NCBI GenBank assembly: GCA_026874595.1
Contig: CM049307.1
Span: 95,082,330 to 95,146,329 of the forward strand
Source of the DNA: Sipunculus nudus
Taxonomy: Eukaryota > Annelida > Sipuncula > Golfingiida > Sipunculidae
Direction of reading: 5' to 3'
Length of the DNA: 64,000 nt
Position 1 is the stretch's first letter, and each line of letters starts with the position of its first letter. The notes below the pieces were generated by a model. It was not told the origin of the DNA. It saw only the letters and a list, made by a program, of their open reading frames with translations, and did no database searches. A program made the position numbers and the translations under genes. Positions 24,101 through 37,300 of this stretch are shown here, in pieces.

Positions 24101-27100
24101 TAATATACTGTATTTATTATATAGTAACTATATTGTAAAGTGAAACCTAGCTGTGTAATAATCCCACATATATTGAACTGGCTGAAAGTGCAGGTCTTAA
24201 TTCACACCTGATCTTAATAGATAGGTCAGTTACACTTGCAGCCAATGTGAATGCTTTCAGTTTGCTCCAGGGTGGTCTTATTCTATATAGATAGGTGGTC
24301 TTTCACAAAGGTTTGACTGTATTTAATCCATCTCGGGCAAAAATATTATTGTGCAACCCCTCTTAGTTCAGTTAAAAGCATACTTCAAAATAAGTGCTGG
24401 ACCACTGAAATTTGCAGGCACTTTTCATGGAGAATCGATAAAGTTTGCCAAACATCAGCCTCATTTGCAGCCATTTATTAGCGAACCTGTGAGCTTGTGC
24501 AGTGGTGCGGTGTTGTCCGTCGTGTGTCGTGCGTCATGCGTTGTCTGTATGTTTACCATAGCTATCTCGAAAACGACAGGAGCTAGCATCACCAAATGTT
24601 TTGCAAATAACCAGTCATCCAAAAAACTATATTTTGTTTATTTTTTTTCTAACTGCATTTTCTTAGATTTTATAGGGAAAAAGCTAAAAAAGCTTTAAAA
24701 TTCTTCTTTTTCGAAACTGCCCAACCAAATTGTCTAATATTTTACAGAAATGATCCCTGGAACAATCTTTCTCAAGTTTGTTCGAATGGTTCCAGTTTGG
24801 AGAATTTTAGCTGAGTTACAGGAGGTTGAACTTTGTTAACTGTGCAAAAAAGCATATTAAAATTTATATCTCAAAACCTGCTGGAGCTATCATCACCAAA
24901 TGTTATGCCTATGTCGGTCACATAGGTCATATCTGAAATTGAGGTATTGGTGGTGCCACCTGCATCGGCCTTTTTTGTATGGGGTCATCAGTTCCTGTAT
25001 CACACTGAGGGCTATAAAATACTTCCTCTCTGAAACAAAATGGCCAAAATGTTTAATATCGCACAGAAATGATCCTAGTTTGTTCAAATGGTCTCATTTC
25101 AGTGACTTTTGGCTAAGTTATGGGAAGCTGAATTTAGTCATATGCCATAACAGCCCATTTTAGCTCAGTGGCTACAAAGACCTTCTTCTCAAAAACCACT
25201 GGGCCAAATTCTTAAATCTCACAAATTAATTATCCTCAGATGTTGATAATTCAAGTTTGTTCAAATGATTTTGGTTCAGTGCTTTTTGGCTGAGTTATGA
25301 GAAGCTGAACTTAGCCAATTTGTTGTATCTTCCTATATGAGTTATAAACCTGCGAAACTTTTTTCGACTGATGCCACTGAAGCCAGTTTGTTAAATATTT
25401 TACAAGAATAATCCCTACAATAATTTTTATAATAATTGTCATTAATGGTTCCACATGAATGATTTTTGGCTGAATTATGGAGATTGAATTGAGTCATTTT
25501 ACCATATATGTTAGCTGTGTGATGCTGTTACATCAAGCCTAGCACCAGTTTATCAGCATCTATTACATCATGCCACTAGACATTTAGATTTCAGGTTATC
25601 TTTGGTTAATATTGACAAGAAAGTTTTTTTAAAAGCTTTTAAAATATTTAGATTTATGATTTAAGTTATTTATCATACCAGACAATGTTACAATCATGGA
25701 TATTCAGCTATCTGTGGCTATATAAAGACAACTGTACTGGATTATAAATTTTTGGTATCCCTACTCAACTTAATTCAAGAATTTGCCATCAATGAGATAT
25801 ATCTGTAATTTAATTTTGCATTCAGTATGCATCATTTATAATTTTACATATATTCCTGATTTTTTTTTTTTTATAAAAAGTCAGCTGAAAAGCATTTTGT
25901 ATTGGGAAAATAAATTTCAAAGTTATTTCAAGTAGGGACCACTTTTGTGTACAGATGGCAGCACTTGGTTTAGCATTGGTTTAACAGGTCAAGAGTTCAC
26001 TCAGTGCAGCCAGGTACAGGTCAAAAGTTCACTCAGTCTAGCCAGGTGCAGGTCAAGAGTTCACTCAGTGCAGTAGCTCGAGGCAGCAATTTGTAACAAG
26101 TCACTGGGGGGCAATTGCCTTACCTGAGTCTTGTCAGCCCAGTGCATCAAACTCTGGGGAAGTTTGATGTATTGGACTGATATTTTGACCTGTCTATGCT
26201 TCTTTGATGGTATTCTCATTTACAAGGCAGGTGGTGCCACCTACATTGACTTTTGCAGTGTGCGCCTGCTTATTCCTACAGAGGAATTTGATACATCATC
26301 CTAAAATTGGGCATTTTTATACATATCAGGTAGCTTTATAGTGTACAAGACTGGTGGCATCACATACAATAATTTTTGCACAGTGTATGTCCCTGCTTTT
26401 TTCACAGGAGGGGTTTGACATATCAGTCTGACATTGGGCATATGTATATATCTCTTCGTTGTATATAAGACTGGTGGTGCCAGCTACAATCATTGTATCC
26501 GCCAAAACAGAGTTTTGGCGGGTACTATGATTTCAGTCGAACGCTGATGCTGCCGCCATAGCCCCATAGGTTTCCAGAGAACTCCTCCATAACCACTGGG
26601 CAGAATTTTTTAAAATTTGGAATTATGATCGGTCACATGTGAACTGCGGCGCCCTCATTTTTTGTTGACCTCTGACCTTTCTTCTCTGCCCATCGTCCAT
26701 TTGTGCGTCTGTTTCCACGCATAAACCCACATATCTCGGGAACTGTTTGACCGATAAGGCTAAAGATTTTGCACAAATGTAGCCCTTGGAAAGCTTTATA
26801 ACATACACTAAAAATGGTGGTGCCACTAGCAACCATTTTTGCACAGCGTCCATCTGTTCATCTGCCTTCGGATAAAAACACTCATATCTCTGCATTGGTT
26901 GGACTTATCCACCTGAAATTTTGCATGTGTATACATCCTGGACAACTTTCTTGATTTTATGACAGGTGGCGCCACCTACATTCATGTTTAAGATGCAGAC
27001 ATCCAAGCTCATATCTCGGGAACCATTTGACCAGTTGGGCCAGAATTTTGCATGTTTATAGATCTCCCCTAGCTCTTTATCATACGCAAAACTGGTGGTG

Positions 27101-28266
27101 CCACCTGCAACCATTTTAGCACAGTGTCCATCTGTTCATCTGCCTTGGGATAAAATCACTCATATCTCGGCAGTGGTTTGACATATCTGCCTAAAATTTT
27201 GCAGGTTTATACATCTTGGACAGCTTTCTGGATTTTATGACAGGTGGCACCACCTACATTCACGTTTACTCTGCAGACATCCAAGCTCATATCTCGGGAA
27301 CCGTTTGACCAATTGGGCTAAAATTTTGCTTGTGTATAGATCTCACATAGCTCTTCATCATAGGCAAAACTGGTGGTGCCACCTGCAACCACTTATGCAC
27401 AGTGTCCATCTGTTCATCTGCCTTGGGATAAAATCACTCATATCTCAGCAGTGGTTTCACTTATCCACATGAATTTTGCAGGTTTATACATCCTGGACAA
27501 TTTTCTCGATTTTATGCCAGGTGGCACCACCTGCATTCACGTTTACGCTGCAGACATCCATGCTAATATTCAACACACCTCACTCTATTCCCCTTGCCAT
27601 TTAATCCATGCCTCACTTGACCTGTTCCACTCTGATTTCTGCGGATACACATAGTCGCTTGTCGACTACCCATATTCTAGTTTTAAAATGTCCTAGTCTG
27701 AAACTTGCAGGTCCGAAACGTCCATTTGCTGAAATCATAATGACTAAGGTAGATATGCAGGACTTAAGAGGATCAATATTAAATTTAAAAAATAAACCTC
27801 CATTCATACTCCCAAACTTTGCACAGGTTCGCATTAGGCCTGTAGGCCTTGTTTTACTGATTCTGAGCCAGATTGCACTTTTATAAGAATAACATCAAAT
27901 TTTTATTTCCTCTTGAACAGAATGATCATTGATTTTAATGTTTTTCAATGCAAAATTTTAAATCAAGTGAAATCTTTCAGGGTCTAGTAAATTAATGTCC
28001 GCTGTACCTGACCCCACTCTCAGGTGAAATATTTAGGTAATTTTATGCCCTGATATGGGACATGATAGTTACATTGAGCACCATCAGTTTTTATCCTACA
28101 TGTAAATGCCTCTATGGGCTGCCTTAGAGTTTTTGCTGAATTATTGAAATATAGCTTATTTTTTTCAGCCTAGCTGCCTATCATTTTGTTATAAGTTGAA
28201 TTTGTGTGTGTTTACCTACAAGTAGCACAAGATGAGAGAGAAACAGAATGTTATTACTTAATGGAT

Positions 28267-28317
<51 letters not shown>

Positions 28318-31300
28318 GACAACTGCCCAAGCAGTGCTTATTGTTACTGAGTTCTGAATGTCATCATTGATGCATATTCATTCACAGTTCCATAGAAACA
28401 TGCTCTAATTGGAGAAGATAATAATGGTGTCCTGACATTAGACATATTATTAACTTCAACCCTATTTTCAGACACATTAATAACTTGATCTGACCATTTA
28501 CTTATATTGAGCTGTCTCCTACCTTTAAATGCCCATTCATTAGAGTCCCAATAAGGGTCTATAAACATACTGAATGAAGTACCTTTGGATACTGGGCCTA
28601 ATCTTGATGTAGTTCCTTGTACTCTTTAATCAACAGTCATAACATGAGGCCATCGATGATGAACTCATTAATTTCCCTGGTCATATCCTTGAACCAGTAC
28701 AACTGAAATGTACAAAGGTATGGAACTGAAACCTATGAGACTGTATAATTTGTTATGTTTTCACCTTTTTGTTTATCTACCAAAATTGAAAGCACCCACA
28801 TCATAACATTTTATGTGATAATTAAATATAATAACATTGATATTTATCTATTCTCAAGGCATTTAATGTGGCGTATGAGCATCTTGGGATACCACGGTTA
28901 CTGGATCCGGAGGACATGGTGATGATGAAGGTGCCTGACAGACTCTGTGTCATCACATACGTGTCACAGTATCTCAACTACTTCAGGGACAAAACACCAG
29001 GTGGGGACACTGTTCTAGGATTAATTAACAGATCGTACCACAGAGTACTGAAAACTAATCATTGTAAGAAACTGGTAACTGTGACATAGTTTTCTGGAGA
29101 CTGTGCCGTCACAGAATCCCAACTACTTTTGGGACAAGATACCCTGTGGTGGTGACCAAAAGATGACATAGTGCAAGTGATTTTATAATTGTAATATAAA
29201 AGTAGGTCCCTGTGACCCAATTTTCATTTGCTATTTCAGAATTAATAAGTAACAGAATAATTATTAAAATAAATCTAATTGAATTGAAGAAGGAGGTTAT
29301 TTTTTTAACAGGTTCAGTTACCCAGCTCCACCATTTATTCCTTATGTTGAATGTTTAAAAAAATGTTTTAAACAAATTTGAATAAGGCAAAAAAAAAAAT
29401 GGTTTTGTTCTAAAGGAACAATTTATTTACCTTCTAGTTGGTATGTTTCAATAAAAATGTCATATGATCAGGGAAAAGCATGAAAATAACAGATTTATTT
29501 TGGCTAAATAAGTAAAAGCAATACATAATAAAGGAAATTTTATCAAAATTGTGTTATCTTCTATTTCATGAAAGAAATGTCTGAGCAGCTCAAAATTGGT
29601 AAATTTAAAATTTACTGAAAATTTATTGAAAATAAAAATAATTTTTGATGCGGGGTTTTAATATTGACGCAGGGGGATGCCTGAGAACCATACCATTTAC
29701 ATTTTTGGCCTAAAATACGTACCTTTTCTTTGACAGGAGTCATACCGACAGAAAAGCGTTCAACAGTCAAGAGGCAGCCCACAACAGCACCATCCTCCAA
29801 ACCACCAGACGCCAAGAAACCAACAACGCAAAATGAGCAGAAAGAATCACAGGTGAGGCTGAAAGTTAAAACAACGAGAGAGATTTTGCAGAAAAGCCAC
29901 AGTTTTTGAAAATATGTCAGGCCCTTTAAGTTGGGATGTAGCCTGTGGTTTAAGCAAGGAACCACTGAGTTATTTTTCATGGTTCAGATTTATAGAACTG
30001 CCAAGATGTTCTGGTGAAATAATGACCAGCACCTGGTCATCATTGAGATTCACACTAATATCTGTTTTATCTTCTAGTCACCCTAGAGCTCAAATTCTCA
30101 AAGATTTAGGTCTAAAAGGTTGTATAATACCTTATTGTCTTGTTATTTAGGATTTCTGGTCATATTTTTGGTACAACTTGTCACCTATAATGAACTCTTT
30201 ATGAAGCACTTGGTAGGGTGAAAAGGTGTATTGAGTACCATTGAGAATCTATTTTAATAGCACAGCATTTACAAAGTGCTGCAAATATGCAAAAAATATA
30301 ATTAAATTGAAAGCAAAATTAAAATAAAATTAATTTAAAAAAATAAATAAAACAAAATTTAAAAAACTATCAGATCTTATGGTGATAGAAATATTAAAAT
30401 GCATTTCCTAATAACATTTTATGAAATTTTCATAGTCAGTTAAGAATGTTATATTATTGACAGCAGCAGTGTTCACCTTTGTATACCTCATCACAGGTAA
30501 AAACAGGGAATATATAGATTTACTTAAAACAGATTAAATTAACAAGGATATGATCCAAATGCCTGAAGTGTACAGTATATAGATGTCCTGGCAACTAAAC
30601 AAGAATGGCAACCATAGAGCAACAGAACAATCTTATACATTATCCACCCCTCCTGCTTAAGCAATATATTAAGCTCTGCACCAAATTAAAATTGCATCTT
30701 CTCTGGCAAATTTCTGACATCTCCACAAAGTTTTCTGGAAAGGAGACCAGTAATTTTATGTAATTGATCTAACAAACAAATGATCAAACAAGCAAACTGA
30801 CAAACAAAAGACATGGGTGAGAACATAACCTCCTTGCAATCCTGACAAACCTGTGAATACTGGCCAAGTGGAAAGATGGATTAAGAATAAATCTTTACAA
30901 TTAAGATCAATAATAGTTATAACCATCTGGGGTTTAAACTGCTTAAGAAATCAGAGAAATTGACTCCCCATGTGTTGTCAATACCTGCTCTGTATATACT
31001 GGCAATGGGTTGTATCAGTAGATGGACACAGTCTCCAAGGTAATGACATCAATATCATATACATCTCATGTACAATAAAAGAGAAGCTGGATGACCTTTA
31101 TCTGTGTAACAGCTTGGTGTGAATTCACAATTCAGTTCCAACACACAATGTTCTTGATGCCACCGTGATGACTTTAAGAAGCAGTGTTTATCATCTATTA
31201 TATCTTGACAAATGACTGATTTTCATGTTATTATCATGTAAGTATAACAGATCATCATTGCACATAATTAAAGCAAGCCATGCTTGTAAAGATTTGTAAA

Positions 31301-34300
31301 GATTTTGAGGATAATGCTAAGGAAGTGTGTAAACACTGACCAATATTTATCGTCAGTCTGTGTTTGCATTATTATATGATCTGTAGGACTAGTTGATTTT
31401 AGGTGTACAGAGATTGTATAAATGTTATTTAAATATATCCATGAATTATAAGTTATTATAAAAAACTTACAAATTTGAAATTTACGCAAATCCTGACTAA
31501 TATACAATTGTTTTGAAACTGACAATTGTCATTTCATTTACAAACAAGTTAAACACTCATAAAAACCTTAAAAAAACATTCAGTGACATTATCAGCTCAT
31601 TGTTTATATTTTATAGATAGTTAAAAATATATATTGTTAAGTTAATCACAAACTCTATATGATACATGATATACCACAGTAAAGCCTCTGTTTATAGGCA
31701 ACCTCCCATTATGGACACCCCCTATTATGGACACCCACATGAGTGGGTCCACTGATAAGTAAATTCAGTGGTCCATAACCTCTCTATTAGGGACCAATCT
31801 CTGTTATAGGCAAAACTCTGATCCCACCTATGAACATAATTTGGAAGTTCCACTAACTTATACCAGAGGGTTCCATTAGAAATGTTATCATTTAATCAGT
31901 TCTTGAGTAAATACTATTGTATGCCTTATATATGTATCATATTCTGTGAAGATAATGTATCATTAAAACCATTGTGAACGGTTAGTCATAGCCGATATTG
32001 AGATATCATGCTGTGTATCATATAGTAAGATAATGTATAATTAAAACCATAGTAAACAGTTAGTCATAGCTGATATTAAGATATCATGCAGTGTATCATA
32101 TAGTAAGATAATGTATCATTAAAACCATAGTGAACAGTTAGTCATAGCTGATATTGAGATATCATGCTGTGTATCATATAGTAAGATAATGTATCATTAA
32201 AACCATAGTGAATGGTTAATCATAGCTGATATTGAGATATCATGCTGTGTATCATATAGTAAGATAATGTATCATTAAAACCACAGTGAACGGTTAATCA
32301 TAGCTGATATTGAGATATCCTGCAGTGTATCATATAGTAAGATAATGTATCATTAAAACCATAGTTAAGGGTTAGTCATAGCTGATATTTAGATATCATG
32401 CAGTGTATCATATAGTAAGATAATGTATCATTAAACCGATAGTGAACAGTTAGTCAAAGCTGATGTTTAGATATCATGCAGTTTATCATATAGTAAGATA
32501 ATGTATCATTAAAACCATAGTGAACAGTTAGTCATAGCTGATATTGAGATATCATGCTGTGTATCATATAGTAAGATAATGTATCATTAAAACCATAGTG
32601 AACAGTTAGTCATAGCTGATACTAAGATGTCATGCAGTGTATCATATAGTAAGATAATGTATCATTAAAACCATAGTGAACAGTTAGTCATAGCTGATAT
32701 TGAGATATCATGCTGTGTATCATATAGTAAGATAATGTATCATTAAAACCATTGTGAACGGTTAATCATAGCTGATATTGAGATATCATACTGTGTATCA
32801 TATAGTAAGATAATGTATCATTAAAACCATAGTGAACTGTTAATCATAGCTGATATTGAGATATCATGCAGTGTATCATATAGTAAGATAATGTATCATT
32901 AAAACCATAGTGAACAGTTAGTCATAGCTGATATTTAGATATCATGCAGTGTATCATATAGTAAGATAATGTATCATTAAACCCATAGTGAACAGTTAGT
33001 CATAGCTGATGTTTAGATATCATGCAGTTTATCATATAGTAAGATAATGTATCATTAAAACCATAGTGAACAGTTAGTCATAGCTGATATTGAGATATCA
33101 TGCTGTGTATCATATAGTAAGATAATGTATCATTAAAACCATAGTGAACAGTTAGTCATAGCTGATACTAAGATGTCATGCAGTGTATCATATAGTAAGA
33201 TAATGTATCATTAAAACCATAGTGAACAGTTAGTCATAGCTGATATTGAGATATCATGCTGTGTATCATATAGTAAGATAATGTATCATTAAAACCATAG
33301 TGAACGGTTAATCATAGCTGATTTTGAGATATCATGCTGTGTATCATATAGTAAGATAATGTATCATTAAAACCATAGTGAACGGTTAGTCATAGCTGAT
33401 ATTGAGATATCATGCTGTGTATCATATAGTAAGATAATGTATTATTAAAACCATAGTTGATGGTTAATCATAGCTGATATGGAGATATCATGCAGTGTAT
33501 CATATAGTAAGATAATGTATCATTAAAACCATAGTGAACAGTTAGTCATAGCTGATATTGAGATATCATGCTGTGTATCATATAGTAAGATAATGTATCA
33601 TTAAAACCATAGTGAACGGTTAGTCATAGCTGATATTGAGATATCATGCAGTTTATCATATAGTAAGATAATGTATCATTAAAACCATAGTGAACAGTTA
33701 GCCATAGCTGATATGAAGATGTCATGCAGTGTAAATCTCTATGGTCAGGTTAAAATTTCAGTTGCACTCGGGTGGTAGACCCTTCAGCTGTTGCACATTA
33801 ACGGCTAAAACCACATCCTAACCTAACATAATTATGGGACAATTAAACTACTTTGATCTTACTTTATTTGTTCAGAATGGGATCCCCATTATTATGAAGA
33901 TTTTAAGTTATTTTTTTCTATTATATAACATGCTTTGCATGACCCTTTCCTCTTCATTTCAGCTGAGTAGAAATTGCCATTTTGTGTCTGCTATAAAATT
34001 AGATTTCTTATTAGCTCAGCTGACTTTCAGTCATGCTGGGCTATAGCGATGGGTCTTTGTCCGGCGTCCTTCCGTCTGTCCCGCCGGCCGTCCCTCCGGC
34101 CGTCCGGCCGGCCGTCCGTCCATTAGCAGGGCACAAATCGTAACCATAGGGGCTAGGGCCATGAACCCTATGCAGTCTTAGAGGTTATAAAAAGATCTCC
34201 TTGCAAACCTGAAATTAGGTCACTGCGACCTATATTCTCGAAGTTATGGGGTGTGTTTGCACCCCCCAGAAATAACTCTTCGAGACAAAATTTTCATCCC

Positions 34301-37300
34301 AAACCTTCCATCTTTCACATACAGCTCACCTACCAACAGGGGAAGAACCATAATTTTTTTTAGGTCAAAAGGTCAAAGGTCAAGGTCACAGGAGCCTCCT
34401 CTTTGAAAAGCCTGTGGATGCATTTTAAGCCAACCCTTTCATCCCAATTCTTTGATCTTTCACATATAGCTCACCTACTAAGTTGGAGAAGAATCCTATA
34501 GATTGTGAGGTCACAAGGTCAAAGGTCAGGGTCACAGGATCCACTTCTTTGAAAAGGTAGTGGACACATTTCAAGCTAGACTTTTCATTCCAAACCTTCC
34601 AGCACTGATGTCGCTTCTCTGCCAACAGGGGAAAAGACCTGTTGATTTTGAGGTCAAAGGTCAAGTTCACAGCACCCACTTCTTGCGTGGAGTCATTTTC
34701 AGGCAAACTTTTCAATCTGTACCTTCCATCTGTCATATATGGCTTACCTACCAATAAGGGAAGAAGCCTATTGATGTTGAGGTCAAAAAGTCAAAGGTCA
34801 AGGTCACAACATTTAATTGTTCTAAATGCTTGTGAGCATATTTCAAGTGTAACTGTTCAACCCAAACCTTCAGTCTTTCACATATGCCACATCTATGCAT
34901 CACTCAGTTTGACTCAAACTTCATATTTATGGGTCTTTTTGCTTGAATAAATAACTTATTGATTTTGGGGTCAGCTGGTCAGCAGGTTAAAGGTTGCAGG
35001 TCAAAGTTATTCACCCATTGGTTGCCAAGTAATTACACCAGATTTAAGTGGTCAGTAGTTACCCATCATTTAGAAAGAATCCAGTTGATATATGGGCAAA
35101 AGGCCAAGGTAATAGGTCAGGGATGTTCACAATTACTTATTTTATAGACCATCTCTATTTTTCTTGTATATATAACCATCCCACTCCAGCTGGTACATCT
35201 CCCTGTGTGGCTGTAATTGTGAGTGACACTGGTGACATATGACTCCCTTTTGTATCAGCCTATTAAGTGATAAGGCTCAGTGATAAGTACCTCGTTACTT
35301 CATAACAAAAACACTGTTGTCAGAATGCTTCAGCCAGGCATTAAGACTATGAGAGTATAGTATTAAGGTTTAGCTACTGATTTATAAGATGATGGGAACA
35401 TTTTGCAATTTATTTTATGGAATACTAGCAATAAACTTAGTTTCCTAGATATCTGAATATTTTAATATATATCACCACATATAAAAGCAAGTGTTTGTTC
35501 TCATAATATGTGGATGTGTACCTTGATTTAGGATGGCTTTTTGTTTTATTTCAAGACTCTTAATCATGCTTTCTGCATTTCTTTTCTTTCAGGTTTGACA
35601 GTTTACCTACCCTGCTGACCCCATTGAAAAGCAGAGTGATAATAAAAATATTGGACTTACACTTTTTACAATTGCATATCTATAAATCTGATATGAGGGC
35701 CTGGACATGCCTTTTGAATTATTTTGGGCATTTATTACTGGATAATTGGCCCCAAGTTTGGTCTCTTATTAGAGAATGTGGGATATCAAATGTCATACTT
35801 GTCAGAAATCCATTATGTCTGCCAGTTAGCCACCTTAGAAATTCTTTCTTCAGGGCAGTTTTAGTAATTTTTCTTTAATGTTTGGTCCGATTTAGAGAAT
35901 GTTTGTTGTCTGATTTCAGACTTGTCTGAAGTCCAATATGGCCACCAGGCAACCATCTTTTAATTCCTTTTGATCATATTATCTCAAGAACAGTTAAAGT
36001 GAATGCAGTTGGATGTATATTTATGTAATCTTGTAAAGGATTGGGTCAAATATTTCTGAATAAATATTACTATCATTTATAAAAGTGCAGTACAGTTGGC
36101 CTGTATTGAATAAAAATTCATACAGAAGCACCTGTTTCTCAATAATTCTTGCATGTATTTCCTTGATTTTTGCTATATATTTTGATCTTATATTTGCCCT
36201 TTGTGGTGTTCCTTTTGAGACTGACAGGTTTCAAGCAAACTGTTGGAATAGTTCCTGATAGCTTAACAATCATGCATTTTCTTCAGACCATCAATTCACT
36301 GTGTTTTAACCAGACATAGGTGATATATATTTCTGTTGTCATAGAAAATTTTCAACAAATTGGCAAATAGGTTCTTCAAAATTTTACTGGAAGTTGTGAA
36401 TCTCAGTCCATGATGTCACAGGTCATGCTTGGCAGCTGAGCGTCATGACCCATGGGTCACTTGTATTTATATCTTGTCAAAAACGAAAGGAGGCCAGTTA
36501 TTATATCCTTTAATCATCATGGACTTACAGGTATTTTCACATAGCTGAAATACATATGTTTATAAAAATATTATGAAAATTTTCACAATGAGAGTGTAAT
36601 TTTTAGCTCAGCTGACTTTCAGTCATGCTGGGCTATAGCGATGGGTCTTTGTCCGTCGTCCTTCCATCTGTCCGGCCGGCCGGCCGTCCGGCCGGCCGTC
36701 TGTCCGTTAGCAGGGCACAAATTGTAACCGTAGGGGCTAGGGCCATGAACCCTATGCAGTCTTAGAGGTTATAAAAAGATCTCCTTGCAAACCTGAAATT
36801 AGGTCACTGCGACCTATATTCTTGAAGTTATGGGGTGTGTTTGCACCCCCCAGAAATAACTCTTTGAGACAAAATTTTCATCCCAAACCTTCCATCTTTC
36901 ACATACAGCTCACCTACCAACAGGGGAAGAACCATAATTTTTTTTAGGTTCAAAGGTCAAGGTCTCAGGAGCCTCTTCTTTGAAAAGCCTGTGGATGCAT
37001 TTTAAGCCAACCCTTTCATCCCAATTCTTTGATTTTTCACATATAGCTCACCTACTAAGTTGGAGAAGAAACCTATAGATTTTGAGGTCACAAGGTCAAA
37101 GGTCGGGGTCACAGGATCCACTTCTTTGAAAAGGTTGTGGACACATTTCAAGCTAGACTTTTCATTCCAAACCTTCCAGCACTGATATCGCTTCTCTGCC
37201 AACAGGGGAAAAGACCTGTTGATTTTGAGGTCAAAGGTCAAGTTCACAGCACCCACTTCTTGCGTGGAGTCATTTTCAGGCAAACTTTTCAATCTGTACC

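Larger units (their letters stand above)
23538..28858 (+). other. Intron 2 (phase 0)
   Basis: A 5.3-kb intron. It contains a Tigger-like MITE remnant around 24140-24330 (ends AAAGTGAAACC and GGTTTGACTGTA), family D copy 2 with a nested family H copy, and a TC microsatellite. The rest is unremarkable. Confidence 0.85.

Noticed and set aside
31931-33732. CRISPR-like appearance of regular repeats
   Set aside because: The whole 78-bp unit is conserved, with no unique spacers, and the genome is eukaryotic.
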